Positions 22,655 through 35,534 of a DNA stretch of 64,000 bases are shown here, one piece after another (position 1 is the stretch's first letter; every line of letters begins with the position of its first letter). Origin of the DNA: Fistularia commersonii (lineage: Eukaryota > Chordata > Actinopteri > Syngnathiformes > Fistulariidae); NCBI GenBank assembly GCA_037954325.1, contig JBBMNZ010000001.1, positions 6,296,874-6,360,873 of the forward strand. The letters are read 5' to 3'. A model generated the notes under the pieces. The model searched no databases. It was not told the origin of the DNA and worked only from the letters and a program-made list of their open reading frames with translations. Made by a program: the position numbers and the translations under genes.

Positions 22655-25600
22655 CTGGGGAAAGAGGATTGGCGTCACGACAGGAAGTAGCAAACAGTAA
22701 ACAAACGGTAAACATCCCAGATTGTGGTGGCTAGCTTGTCGAGGATACAAAGATTCACAAGAGGAATGTAGAGTAGAACCATTTTAAAAATGTAAGAGGG
22801 TTAATAATTAAAAATGAATGGTGATTGTAAGTGGTCAAAGACAGGATCCTTGTGGGACATTGCTCATCACAACCGTGAGTTACTTGATTCCTTCAATAAT
22901 AATATAGATTAATTTCTAACAAAAATAATTGAATCAAACACAGCCAATTAGTAGTTATTTATTTCTATGTTTTTTGATATTTTTTCAAGTTGTGAAGAAG
23001 TTTGAACCACAAAACGTAAGTCGACGATACGACCACAAAAATGTATCTTTGACGACAATACATTTTTGCCTTGTAATTCCCTGCAATTTTTTAAACTGAT
23101 AAGCTGCTTTCGGCAATTCTATTGTCGGTAGCACTTTGCTGCGACAGATTTCTGATATCCCGTCCCGTGACAACATGACGCCAATTGGTCATCGGATAGC
23201 ATCTGAGCTATGCTAGCTTCTCTTGTATGCTCTGCCAAGCCTCCGGGTTTTGGGATTAACTGTTTAATCGAATGATCCACGACAATTTATTTCCAACTCG
23301 TGCCTTTTTTTTTCATTTCTTCAGTCCTAACTTTGGACTTTTCCACAGCTGTAAACTATGTCACCGCTCATGTGTTTCTGTCCAATTTTCAGTCTGTTTC
23401 TGTGAAAGCACACCAAAGAAAATGGGCACAAGCCATGTGACTTTGAAATGAGGGCCAGTGCACTGAAGCTGATGTTAAAAGAGGCTCTCAGCCCCTCCGT
23501 TCCCGTCCCTCCCCCTGGTGGGGAGCCTGCCATCTGAGTGAAATCAGCGTAGGTCATGGATGGCGGTGAATTTCACTGCATGCTACATCAGGTTGCCACT
23601 CCACTTTGGCTTCGAGTGCCCACATGAGTGCTTCCAGCTGTAGATGCTTGAGATTCTGTTTATTTAAAATGCTTAATTGCGCTTGTATGACAACGTGAAA
23701 ACTGGAGGAATCAGCGCGGCAGCCCGGTGTCTAAAAGACTCAGGTAATTATGATAATGAAGCATTACGGTGACATGAGCTGCTAGATTTACACCGCTTGT
23801 GCCTCGCATCATCATTCTGCCCAGACAAAGAGGAGACAGGCGTTCACACCGGCCTTTTTTACGGTCGCCTTACAGGAGAAGAACAAGACCGTATTATCTG
23901 AATCAAATGTTTTTAAGCAAAGACACCAAATAAGGACAATTTGACACACACGCAATCATGTCTTGTTCAAAAAAAAAAAAAAAAAATCAAGTCTATTTGT
24001 TTCTCGCAATGTCAGCGTCTGACCTGAATTTGGTTGCTGTGTTTAAACAGGAAACTGCAACCCTTTCTCATGTGCGTGAGTGGAGCTTGAGGATCTACAA
24101 TGTGAATGTGAAGCAAAATCAAATTGTAAACTTGTGAGTGCAGGTTTAAGTTGCCTCCTTGTTTCAGGACGTCTTCGCCAATGGTGCCGATCGACCTACC
24201 TGGCTAATCCGGACGCGGCCAGGCGAGTGGAAATTCCAGATTTAAAATAATTTGTCTTGCCGGGACACGGCTTCATGAGATTTTGACAAACCGATATCTT
24301 TGCTTGGAAGTCCGTTTCTCATTTTATTCAGAAAAACTAACAGAGGAAAAACCATTGACTAAACTAGCCTCTAACATTAACCAACCGGAGTGTTTAGATT
24401 GGGCCGGATGTCTTGTCTCCGTTACTTTGTAAGACAACAGCTCTAAACTGAGCAAGTACTTTGCTAATCTGATTAGCTTTCATGCTAAGTTTGGCTAACT
24501 TTGTCCCGGCATAGCAAACAGGCTACCCAGAAATGTTCATGTTAAACATATAGTCCAGTAGTTTCTCTGAGACTAACTGCGACAATTCAACATCTGGGAC
24601 CGTCAGTCATTCCATGCAACACCATTGGGTGGATGCCTGTTGCTGAGGGGCTCATAGATAACAAAAAAAAAGAACAATGCTAACTTTTGCAGCCATGCTA
24701 AAAACATAAGAAGCATATTATTTCCATTTTTAGCGCGAAGCCAAATCCAGGCGGCTTCTTTGTTCCTCCACTGTCAAGATCGCAAATAACGACAGATTAG
24801 CTACTCTCGGTCACAAAGCATCACTAAAATTTATTGATCTGAAAGGCATTTTTTTCCACAAAATGCCAAAAGTCATCAAAACATTGCATTTATTAGGCTG
24901 CACAGGAACTGCGATTCTAAGCGTGAACAGGGTCAGGATTTGCCGTCATAAGGCTGAAAGTCCTGAATCTACCACCTGGAGATCAGTAGCCAAAGTGCTA
25001 ATGCTACATTAGCTGCAAACAAAACAAACTCGGACGCGCACCAGATAAGGTCACGTCCAAGTCTAAGATTGGGTCTTATCCAGCATCCAGTTTTTTCGTT
25101 TTGCGGGTCAAAATAACAACTTTGTCTTTTAAAAACACTAACTTTCACATTCCGCATGAATCTACATTTGTCCGACTTTATTTGATCGTAATGATGATCA
25201 AGTCAATTGATCCGTCGAACCTTCAGGAAGCAGAAAGGCCTGGATTTCGGACAGCGGGGAATAAATTTCAGTTATTTTTTTTTCCCTTCCTCTCAAAAAA
25301 GTACAAGAGAATGAATGTGTATGTATTAGTGATGAAGACCATCAGCAGTCGGGTCAGGTGTGTGTCAGACCGGGCAAGTAACAAAAGGAAAGCCGTGAAA
25401 AGGTTGTTGTGATGTCTAGTTGTTGCTCCGAGGTGATATCAGTCTCGGGTTTCTCAAGTCTGGCATTTGTTTTGCAGGCGAAGCCGCAGGTGTGTGAGGG
25501 GTTGAGGGGTGAAGACGGCGCTGAGGGAGGATTATGCCGAGGGGAAGATCGGTGGGATCGGTGAACACGGCACTCGGAGCCGAATTACGGAGAAGAAAAA

Positions 25601-25678
25601 AAAAAAAAAAACAACATGCACTCAAGATGCCATAAAACACAAGTGGCGAATGCTGGCCGTGAATCAAGGCTCGTGATG

Positions 25679-25714
<36 letters not shown>

Positions 25715-28700
25715 GGCAGGGCAGTTCAGAGAAGCTGACAGGGCAGTGTGATCCTGACAATGTAACAGAAGCAAAGACTATCTGTCACTTCAAATCATGG
25801 CCGTCAGAAAACACCGACACGTCTGACCCAGAAGCGTGTTCCCCGCCCGGCGAGGGGAGGTGGGGAGGTGTGTGTGTGTGTGTGGGGGGATGCAACGTGG
25901 CGGCGGTGGGCCCTGCGGCCGCGGGGAGGTAAAGGGGAGGTGGGGTGGTTGAAGTGAAGTGGCGAGAAAAACAGACACAGACACTAACCTTTCTTGTTTG
26001 CTGCATCCACAGAAAGCAGGGAGACAGAAGAACAAGGTGGCAGGGAGAGAAAAAAGGATTAATTTACAAGTTGTCAGCAGCCGCAGAGAGTCCCAGTCAA
26101 CAGAAAGTGCACCTGACAGAGCAAATTACACCACCTTATTTACCCCACCCGCCTCAATTCACAGCCCCCCCCCCAACTCCATCAGAACCTTTTATGTTTT
26201 CTATCATTGTATAAAGTGCCGCGTCTGCTGGGGGTGGGGTGGGGGGGGCGTTAATGGATTGTGACACGGCCCTCCAATTACGACGGGACGACACGCAACA
26301 AGCAGATATTAATCCATTCGTATTCATTTACATCACAAGCGTCCGATGCGGGCGTTCCGCGTCAAAAAAAAAGAAAAAAAAGAAAAAAAATGACCCCCCC
26401 CCCCCCAAGACCCCCAGCCCCTCGGCTTTTGGACGTGTGAAGATGTTCAATGGGTGGACAAAAAAAATAAAAAATAAAAAAAAAATAAAACCCTCACAGC
26501 GCCGGGTCCTTTTCTTTCGTTTAAACCTTTAAACATTGCTCCCAGTGCCGGCATAGAAAAATGTTAAAAAAAAAAAAAAAAATGTCAAGGGGAGTAATTT
26601 AACCGTTATCTAGCAGAAAATGAAATAGTCATTTTTATTTGTTTAAATAATTAATAGCTTTTCTAACCGGTATGGTTCGTGTTATCTTCCTGCCAACGCA
26701 GCCGTCTGCGCCCTGCCGCGGTGGCTCAGCTTGGCTCCACGGATGTACAAATGGAACAAAGTGCACGTCACCCGAAGCAGTCCTAATCTACATTACGTGT
26801 GTGTGTTTTTTAAACTTATTTTTAATTTTATATATTTTTTCTACATAGTCCCTGTTGGCCGCAGGGGCTGTGATTGTATTCCCGTGATAAACAGCAACAG
26901 TCGCCGTCCATTAATAATGGCTCCTCTTGCAGTGAAATACAAAGAAAAGACACACAACCCGATTTCCTTTTTTCGTCCCAACATTATGAGAAACTAAACA
27001 CAGAAATATCGGGTGGTGTAATCACTGAATTGGGCTGATAAATAAGTTTATAATAAAAACATATGATATGCTAATTCATTGTCAGGGTCAGGGGTGCTGT
27101 AGTTTGTCCCTATTGAACCGTTCAATCTCTCATTCACATGTTTGGGCAATTTAGGGTACCCTCGTCCTGGATTGTTGCTTTGCCTCTCACGTGCGTAACT
27201 CTTGACATCTCCTCTCGGCATGTGACGGTTCTGATTGGATGGCCTCTCTGCGGGTTCCCCCCGACCTGCTAAGCGACACCTGGTGAGGAGCGGCGTGATT
27301 TAGCATGAGCAGCTTGCTTCGCTGTCACCCGGGCTCATTGTAGCCCGGAGCTTAGATTAGCATTCGAGCCGCGCTAAAAGCTGCAAGACACCTGGCGCTC
27401 GATTGATTCGTCTTGGCTGCTCGTCCGGCGCGTGTAGAGACGTAGCCGGCGTGGCGGTGTGGAGGAACGCAGGTTTGGCTTTGACATCCCAGACAGCTGC
27501 CGTCATTAGCGCCACAGAAGAAGAGTGTGCACAATGGCATTGAAACACAGTATTGGAGGTGCTAACGCAAATCAACTCTGTCATATTTCAATTTTTTTTT
27601 TTTTCTCGCCTTTTATCACATTTTTTTAAACACAACGATCCCCAGCGCACGTGAAAACCACGTCAATCAAACCACCCGTAGCCTCATATCATCCTAGAAA
27701 CATCCAACAACATGACGGTTTTCGTTTATTGCCATCGCATGTGTTCCTCCAGCATCAAAACGGGAACCTCTTTTTCTTCCCTTTTTGTTGAAATCTAGCG
27801 CTAGCATCTGTTTCTTTTCCCAGCCGAGCGCATCGTCTCTTTCTTTTACCTCTCCGCTTGCGCACCATTTCTGGACGGCCACCAGCTCGCATAATTCCCG
27901 GGCGAAGAACTACAGCGCCTCTCTTCCCAAAAATGTAAATAAACAACATTTTCATGCGAGCGAGATGGAGCTGCGTGGGTTTGAGCGAGGGGCTTCGGTG
28001 ATTGCCAGCCTGTAATTGGTGCCACAACAAGCTTGCAAGGGAACCTGTCAGTATTTCTGACGAGAGGCGCCGGCGGGGAATAAACGCAGAGAATTATTCA
28101 GCGGTTGGCCTTTTCGAGGAGTCTAAAAGCTCCTGTGCCACAAGTGACAAGAACGCCACTCCGCATCCCGTCCTCCGAGTTACAGCACTGTTTCCCGTGC
28201 TTCACTTTGTTTTCGTAATATCCGTGGGACGTGCTAAATTCATAAATGAGCTATGGGTTTCTTTCCCAGAGGACGCTTCCACCAAGATTCTGCTTCTGCT
28301 CCTGATCTGACACGAGAAGGAAGACAACTTCCTGCTTTCAAACCCGGGCCTGCGGAAGAGTTAGGAGAGTCTGCAATGTTGCCTACAAACTATTGCTAAA
28401 TCCTAATTGTGAAGATGCGGCTTGTTGTGCAGAGACCAGTATTTTCCTATGTTATTTGGATTTAAATAACTCGTTCTTTTCGCGTATGTTCTCTGGTCTG
28501 GGTTCTCCAGGTTCTCCTGTCTGGGGTTTTGTTCTTGACAATCATCTTGTCAATGAAGACGCTGAATCGTGAATGAGCGGATGAGTGAAAGGTTGGATGT
28601 CTCTGTATGTGGCCCTGTGATCGACAGGCTAAACCTCGCCTCCTGCTGAGTGACAGCAGAATTAGCTCTACCGCGATTCTCCATCTCAGCGAACAGGATA

Positions 28701-28890
28701 CGTTATGTACCCTGTTATGGGTATTCGTACCTAGGGTTGTACAGGTGCGAGATGCCTGTTGGATTTTTCCTGCGTTGTGCTCGGTTGACAAACAATCTTG
28801 AGGAATCTTGGAAAAATTAGCGGACGTGTTTCCAAGTTATAGAAAGAGAATGAAGAAAAAAAAAAAATTATTGCTATTTATCTTTATCAT
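22655..28890. other. Intron, sparse in mobile elements
   Basis: Microsatellites include a TG tract at 25681-25711 and poly-A, C and G runs near 26160-26590. 27080-27180 is a fragment of the dispersed fish repeat. 23640-23880 is repeat-free and contains clustered TAATTA-like and GATAAT motifs; it could be a conserved element. I see no exons. Short open frames at 25416-26264 come from CA/TG and C-rich runs. Confidence 0.45.
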
Positions 28891-28894
28891 CATG

Positions 28895-29135
28895 GATTAA
28901 CGTGATCGGGGGCAGGAGGTTGTGCGATCGTCTCTGGAGCTGAACATGCCTGGTTTGATATCCGGCTCTTCCTAGTGTGTCGAAGGTTGTTGAGCAAGAC
29001 ACTGAACCGCTAACTGCTCCCCTGGCGCTGGTGGACGTCATGCCTCCTGCTCATGCTTCATCCATGATGGGTTAATTGCAGAACTAATTCTCCCCCATGG
29101 GGATTAATAAAGGATAAATTATTATTATCATTATC
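28895..29135 (+). mobile_element. SINE-like dispersed repeat
   Basis: Second copy of the repeat at 8460-8680, better preserved: TGTTGAGCAAGACACTGAAC, CTGCTCCCCTGGCGCTGGTG and CATCCATGATGGGTTAATTG. The end CCCCATGGGGATTAATAAAG plus an ATT-rich tail is typical of fish SINE/LINE 3' ends. Confidence 0.72.
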
Positions 29136-29399
29136 TTTAAACGGGAGTTAATGGGTGTTTTTAATGGTGATTTTTATTGAAAATGTTGCTTGTTCGCTTT
29201 AAGATCTCCTTATTTTCTCTTAAATGTATTCATTTTCAGTCGTTCAATTGTTCCTGCTTCAATTGAACAAAAAAAAAAAAATCCATAAAACACGATCCTG
29301 TTAATTAGAGGTAAAAATAGGCAATTTGATCAGCCGGACAAATGGCGGTAGTTTCCGATCACCATCGAGAACCCCAACAGGATTGAAAGGCGTATTTAC

Positions 29400-29770
29400 A
29401 AATAAATATTGCCGCCCCGGACGCTAATTCGCCGGGGTTAATGCAGGCCCGATCTCTCCTTGCGAAGCGAAATGAGAACCACAAGGAGGAACAAACACGA
29501 GAACAAGAGGGATGGGGGATTCCAACGGAGCAGAAGAAACAGCCATATGGAGGCGCCTTCCAGCGGAGTTGGCGGCTGCAGATGTTTGACCCGAGCGCAG
29601 GACGCCGGCCAACTGTCAGCCCGGGAGTGGAGGGGCCGGGGCCGAGGCCGGGGCCGGGGCCCCCCCTTCCATCTGTCACCCGCGCCCCCCCAGGCCGCCG
29701 CCGCTAAGAAGGCCGTCTGTCTCTGGCATGAGGACGGGGACGACAAACTCACGCTGCCTTCAAGGTACAC
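29400..29770. other. GC-rich block with GGGGCC-like runs
   Basis: A GC-rich island in an AT-rich intron. 29630-29665 is built of GGGGCCGG units. The open frames across it are rich in Gly, Pro and Arg, as such composition forces. I found no recognisable protein. It could be a regulatory CpG-rich element or a chance repeat expansion. Confidence 0.4.
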
Positions 29771-31960
29771 AAAAGCTACACGGCCCAACGAGAGCCGATG
29801 GCCGCGAAAGACCCAAAACTTAGAAATAAATGTCCAAAGAGTCAACGGGTTGGTATTTACAAATGGATATATCATGTTTTAAGGTCATTGTATGTTTATC
29901 CAAAGTCCAATGCCGATGAATGGGGAATGTTTTTTTTTCTCACTGAAGGATTTCTTGAATTTTTTTTTTTTCCACTATCCACCGCTTCGTCTTGGAGCGG
30001 ACTTATCCCCGGACAAATCGGTTTGAAGAATAATAATGAAAAGCTTAAGCACACAAATGAAATCGGGATTGACGGGCAAGCTAGCTGCTAACGGCTGGCT
30101 AACCGCTAGCTGAGCTGCAGCGGTCATGCTGCAGCATCCCTTGTGCTAACGCCGTGGTTCCTCGAGTTCTTCGTTTTCCATTGTTATTCTTCTTATTCTG
30201 GGAATAAGGATAGAGTTGAAAAATACCATGGATCTGTTCCATCTAAAAAATAAAAAGGCAATGCAGAGAGATGATGTTCCTGGATAGGGTCTTGGACAAA
30301 TTGGGAGTTTATCCTGAACCAAGAATGGCTTCTAAAGAAAAGGTTTCTTAAATGAATGTTTTTATTTTCTGTTTTACATTGTTTCTAATGGGAAAAAACG
30401 GTTTTGATTTATGAAAATTTCGGAACAAATTCAATCTGAAAACTGAGTTACTGCTATACTGAGATCCATGAAGTCAAAAGTTGGATGCTAGCTTAAGTGT
30501 GCATTTTTATTTTTTGGAAACTTTTATTTTTTTTTCCACTGTCTAACAAAAAATACTAGTGAAAACACTACTGTATATATACTCTCACAATGAGAGACAA
30601 TCTATTTTAACTAATAATGTCATTAGTTTGACTTAAGTAATATAGTCTTCAAAAAAATGCTAACATGTTTAATAACTCGAAATACAGTTTTAGTGGAGGT
30701 TTGACTACTTTTGAGAAATCCAGAATAAAGTCCACAAAACATAAATAAAAAGTCTCCTTTCTCCTGATGCAGCTTCTTAAATTTGACCTTTGACCCATGA
30801 AAGCCCATTATAAGATGCAGCCTGAGATGTTCCCTGTCTGGAAACTGCAGAACCCCAGTTCTCAGGTAAAGATCATTCCTCATCCACTGTTGCATTTTAC
30901 CCCCCCCCCCCCCAAAAAAAAAAAATGAAATAAGGTTAATAAATAATATGTGCCAATGTCACCAATTACCCCTCGCTTGTTTAATTATCAATGCAATATC
31001 ATATGTCCATATACATGTGGTTGTATTTCTTTAGAGGAAACCCCAGGGGGCGCCCTGCATACAAAGTTTTCACAATTCCCAGGGGATTTTCTGCTCCTCG
31101 AAATTATAACTTTTCTTTCTCAAATAATGAGCATAAAAATGGAGGGGATTTCTTTGAGAATTTTTAGTGCTGATAAAAGAAAAAAAGGGAGAAAAAAAAG
31201 AGGAAAACTTTGATGTTCAGCTGCCATGCTGACTTTAAAAAATATGAATATGAACTATGAAGGTTTTTTAACCATCATGATTGAAAGCACATGCGTTATA
31301 GATGTGTAATTACACATTTATACACATTTTATAGTCTCCTCCACAGACCAGACACGTCTACACTTGTGTGTGTGTTTGTTTGCACCGAGGATTCACTTGA
31401 AAGAAACTCGAAAAACACTTAACGTATATCGCACGTTTAATGTCTTTACGTTGACCCGATTAAAATCAGTAGGAGAGTCAGCAGTTGTGTTTCGTGTTGT
31501 TTCTTGATTTTTAAACAACAATAAAACAGTTCAGAAAAGAAACCGTGAATGAGCTGGAGATTTCACTCAGCAGTACGTGAACAGGGACGCGGGTCTACTT
31601 TTGAAACGTGGCGATTAGCTATGTTTGATTTAATGCACAAGTACGTTTTTCACAACTGGTCCGCAGACGTCAAGGAATGCTGCTGGTGTCCGCCAATGAA
31701 ATTACACACATTCTCGCCTACATGTTAAAATGTTTTTATTTTGGGTGGAGGGTGGGGGGGGTTCTGTTTTTGCTATTTTAAAATGGATGAAGTAAGAGAG
31801 AGAGAGATGAAGGTTTTGGTATTCGTACCAGCAAGAATTTAAAACTGCTTTCATCCCAGGACAACGGAATTTTTAAAAAAGTTGCTGACGAGTGGAAACC
31901 CAATTATTAACCCAATTATATAAGGTTTATAAACCAACCAATCCTGGATGACATTGTGCA
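29771..31960. other. Intron, AT-rich, nothing recognised
   Basis: Only short homopolymers (for example C then A runs at 30901-30924). No TE ends or exon signals that I can support. Confidence 0.45.
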
Positions 31961-32200
31961 AGAAACCTGGACCTGTCAGTCACAGGGTCACAACCAATCC
32001 CTCTCTCATCGACACCTAACGGACAACAGAGGCTCCGATGAACCTACTGCTTTCGAAAGATGGATAACCTGGGGAGAACCCAGACAGAAGAACCCAAAGA
32101 TGGATAACCTGGGGAGAACCCAGACAGAAGAACCCAATAGCCGAGACAAGCAGACGTCGGAAAAGTTGGATGGTCGGAGAACACGGCCAAAAGCAGATTC
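31960..32200. repeat. Dispersed fish repeat with an internal 40-bp tandem duplication
   Basis: ACCTGTCAGTCACAGGGTCA and the following text belong to the dispersed repeat family also seen at 37280-37440, 38460-38620 and 47330-47600. Within it a 40-bp unit starting AAAGATGGATAACCTGGGGA is present twice in perfect tandem (32056-32095 and 32096-32135). Confidence 0.75.
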
Positions 32201-32248
32201 GCAATAGTCTTCTAAATTTAACACATCTCAACCCACTTCTCTCTAGAC

Positions 32249-32973
32249 CAGGGGTGGGCAAACTTTTTGGCTCAGGGGTTGCATTGACTTTTAAAATTTG
32301 ACAGACGGGCAGGGTCACTGCAAGATACGATACATGTTTATATATAAAAAAAAAAAAACGCATTTGTGAATAGTACATATCAGACTCATCTTACATTTGC
32401 TTTGAAAATAAAACCAGCTTGGTTTTGAAGGCTCTAACGTTTGCTTGCATTTCATGCACAAACCGTTTTTTCACTTGCAGTTTCACGTCCAGCTCATTCA
32501 TGTGTCAGTATGTCCACGGTAAAGCCCCAGATCAGGTTGGCAGCAAGTTAGGCTATGCAGTGTGTGTGTGTGTGTGTGTACATTTGTGTGTCTCTGTAAA
32601 AAAAAAAAAAAAAAAAAACAAAAACCCTCACTAACCCAAGCTTACTGTTCTGTACATTTCCTGTGCATCGTGTATTTGCAAGTGTATTTGCAGTCCCTAT
32701 GTCCTCTATTGTAAGTCGCTTTGGATAAAAGCGTCTGCCAAATGCAATGTAATGTAATGTTATGTAAAGGCTAAATCATAAAGCCAAAGTGTTATTCAGC
32801 TCAGGAAAATTCTCAAGTAGCTCCAAAAATGAAATAATCTCCTGTTTGAGCTCCAACATTCATTGATCCAATCATTCACATCAAGTATGAATTCTGTACC
32901 AATCTTTGGCGGGCCGGATTAAAAAGACCAACGGGCCAGAAGTGGCCCACGGGCCGTACTTTGCCCACCCCTG
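32249..32973. mobile_element. Nonautonomous hAT element with perfect 8-bp target duplication
   Basis: Begins CAGGGGTGGGCAAACTTTTT and ends GTACTTTGCCCACCCCTG, inverted repeats of hAT type. Both sides carry the identical 8-bp sequence CTCTAGAC (32241-32248 and 32974-32981), the target duplication expected of hAT. The sub-terminal phrase GGGCCAGAAGTGGCCCACGG is typical of this MITE group. A TG tract, an A run and an L2-type tail are nested inside. Confidence 0.95.
32540..32766 (+). mobile_element. L2-type 3' tail or SINE nested in the hAT element
   Basis: The segment ends GTAAGTCGCTTTGGATAAAA and GCGTCTGCCAAATGCAATG, then TAATGTAATG, the same 3' end as the L2 element at 13300-14260. It lies inside the hAT element, so it inserted later or travelled with it. 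Its 5' boundary is uncertain. Confidence 0.7.
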
Positions 32974-33168
32974 CTCTAGACAGTAACAAACACCTAGATG
33001 ATGCAGCAGTGCCATGGCAACAGCCCCATCATTGTGATGCTTTGTTTTGAAACGCAGAACCGGACAAACCAAATGGTAATAACCAACGGCGGATTACTTT
33101 CTTCAGAATTAGCCTTCATATTATTCAACTTCAGTGGAACAAGAACACACAGTGTGATAAAGACTGAC

Positions 33169-33332
33169 CTCTTGAAGAGCAGGATGGCAATGACGATGAT
33201 GATGATGAGGATGACGGCCAGAACCGGCCCCATCACCCACAGCATCTCGGGGTCTTCGCTGTGCCGGGCCACGCCGCTGTGGAGCTTCACCATGATTGGC
33301 TCGGAGAAGGGGCTGGCTGCGTACGTCCTCTG
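33169..33332 (-). CDS. ptprf: ptprf internal exon: transmembrane segment
   Basis: Second exon in transcript order: 164 nt, entering in phase 0 and leaving after two bases of an Arg codon. It encodes QRTYAASPFSEPIMVKLHSG, a short acidic linker, EMLWVMGPVLAVILI, a run of Ile/Val, and LLFK plus the split Arg. The roughly 24-residue hydrophobic stretch is the single-pass membrane helix; EMLWV-GPVLAVIL and IVIAILLFKR are hallmarks of PTPRF. The acceptor is CCCCCGCAG and the donor GTCAGT. An acceptor 3 nt further in (exon start 33329) is also possible, because CAG is repeated (GCAGCAG). Two hAT-type elements flank the exon, ending 195 bp below it and starting 370 bp above it. Confidence 0.95.
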
Positions 33333-33702
33333 CTGCGGGGGAGGAGGACCGGCGATTAGACTACGCATCAAGGCAAAACAGCGAGAAAATATAAAAAAAA
33401 AAAACAAAAAAAAAATAAACGCAGAAGATGAAATCCTCCGATACTGGGTTTGACCCGTTGACCCGTCTTTCCTGATGATTTACAGATTTTGTCTTGACAG
33501 CTGATGAGCATAAATTTGAATTTTATCTTGATTAAAACTTTTTTTTTTTTTTTTTTAATGCAGCCCAGAGGCTCTTTAAAAATGAGAAAGGAAAAAGTAA
33601 TCTTGACACTTATTACACAGTTGTGAAGTCTTAACAACGGGGAGGATGATTTCTTCTGCGGTATTTTGAGGAATCTACTAATAGCGGCAGCAGTGCCTAC
33701 AA

Positions 33703-34410
33703 CAGGGGTGTCAAACCGGGGGCCAAATACGGCCTAATTTGAGGTCAAGGGGGCTGGACCGGTAAAATTATTACCTACAAGTAACACTAAGTCCAAATTT
33801 TTTGTTTGTTTTAGTGTAAAGGAAGTAAACAGGTGAATAATAAAATCTGTATATGTAATGAACTGTTGCTCTAAAAAATAGATGATGAATCGATATTAAA
33901 AATGAATATCAAAAATGAATTGATGAAAATATACTCTAAAAATATTGTTGAGTTAAAAGAGAAAATCTTGTCATTGTGGGAAAATTTGCCACCAGAACTT
34001 ATTAGAAAATTGATTGGTAGCATGTATAAGAGGAGTTATAATGTTTACAAGGCTAATGGTGGCTATTCTGGTTATTAAATCAATCTTTTTAATTTTGCCC
34101 ATTTTTTTTTCTTGCTATCGTTTTTGTTGTTTTTATAGATATCAGAAAAGAAAATTTTTAACAATGTCACTAGATATTTTTTCATCAAAATTTTTTTTTT
34201 TTTTTTTCAAATTTTGAAGCAAAATATACATTGCAACATTACTTTTAAATTTTTTCCTTGCCGTTTTTTTTTTTTTTTTGAAACCCACCGTATAAACGCC
34301 CCGGATGTTTGTGAGAAAAAAAACACACAGATTTAATTTCAGGCACGGGGCCCCAAAATATTGTTCTGAGGGCCGCAATTGGCCCGCGGGCCGCAAGTCT
34401 GTGACCCCTG
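33703..34410. mobile_element. Nonautonomous hAT element of a second subfamily
   Basis: Begins CAGGGGTGTCAAACCGGGGG and ends CGGGCCGCAAGTCTGTGACC then CCTG, imperfect inverted repeats. The flanks GCCTACAA (33695-33702) and GTCTACAA (34411-34418) agree at 7 of 8 positions. Interior is AT-rich with T runs and no transposase. Confidence 0.88.
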
Positions 34411-35534
34411 GTCTACAAACTAATAATGTATCGTGCCTTTTAGCACCAGATAATATGTTACCATTGCACATTTAGCATCATGCTAATGTCCAGTAGTCTT
34501 GGGAACACACTTGTATCTAGGAATTTATTAATTTTTTTTCCCAACTTCTGTACAACCTTGACCCCTCCATTTAGCATCTAAATGCTAGTTGCGATAGCAG
34601 TCATCAGCATTACATGCTAGCAGACAAAACAAATATAAAGAAAATAAGAACAATTTCCGAAATATTCGTAAACCAAAAATAATTTCTATTTGATTGTTTT
34701 CAAATGTTGGGGATAAATAATGTGTATGTGTGTGTGTGAGTTGTAGCTTTAGTTTGACAGTTCTGGATGATTTTATGAGGTCTCTGACTGGGACATTCAC
34801 AGCCATATCAGTTTATAAAAAAAAAACAAAAAAAAAACCAAAATAAATAAAAGGTGCCACGGAGGGTTGTCATGGTGGTAGGTCTACAACCTGCGACTAA
34901 AAAGGGCTCGACAGATTTTTTTTTTCCGCGGTCGTTGACAGGTTGACGAACCCACTCAAATTCGGTCCCACCTGAGCTGCTGTCAAACAAATCATGTGGT
35001 AGCGCGCCGCTATTTCATTTATTTATATATTTATATATTTTTATTTTTTTTTAGGGCATGAAACAAGACACCTCAAATAAAATGGAATCCTCTACGAAAA
35101 AAGACTTAGCGGGTAAATTTAGCACATATTTCACTGCCCTAAAAATAATCTTGAGATGATCTGCCGCCTTCAGAGGGTGCCTACTAATGTCTGTCAACCG
35201 GAGACGTGTGACATCATTTATTTAAAGAGCTTCCTTGAAAAAAAAAAAAAAAAGGAAATCTTGGTGAATTTAATAGAGATAGATTTTAAATAATTGTCTT
35301 TTTGGATTACATGGTGTAAAAAGTGAATTTATAAAATTAAAAAACAGGGATGAATTGAAAGAATCTACACAAATAGGATGTAGTAGCATCTTAAGCTTTG
35401 TTAGCCTGATGATGTCATCATGTTGTGATGTCACATTGGCTCCGGAAGAAAACCAAACTCAAGTCACAATTGACTCCGAAGTAAATTTAAACGGTTTCAA
35501 ACACATCCTGCCTCCTTAAGAAAACATCTTGGAA
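34411..35534. other. Intron, AT-rich, nothing recognised
   Basis: Homopolymer runs (34817-34840, 35239-35254) and no exon or TE termini that I can identify. Confidence 0.45.

Noticed and set aside
29700..29764. Possible plus-strand exon ending TCAAG|GTACAC in the GC-rich block
   Set aside because: No matching acceptor or recognisable protein; frames are dictated by GGGGCC-like composition.
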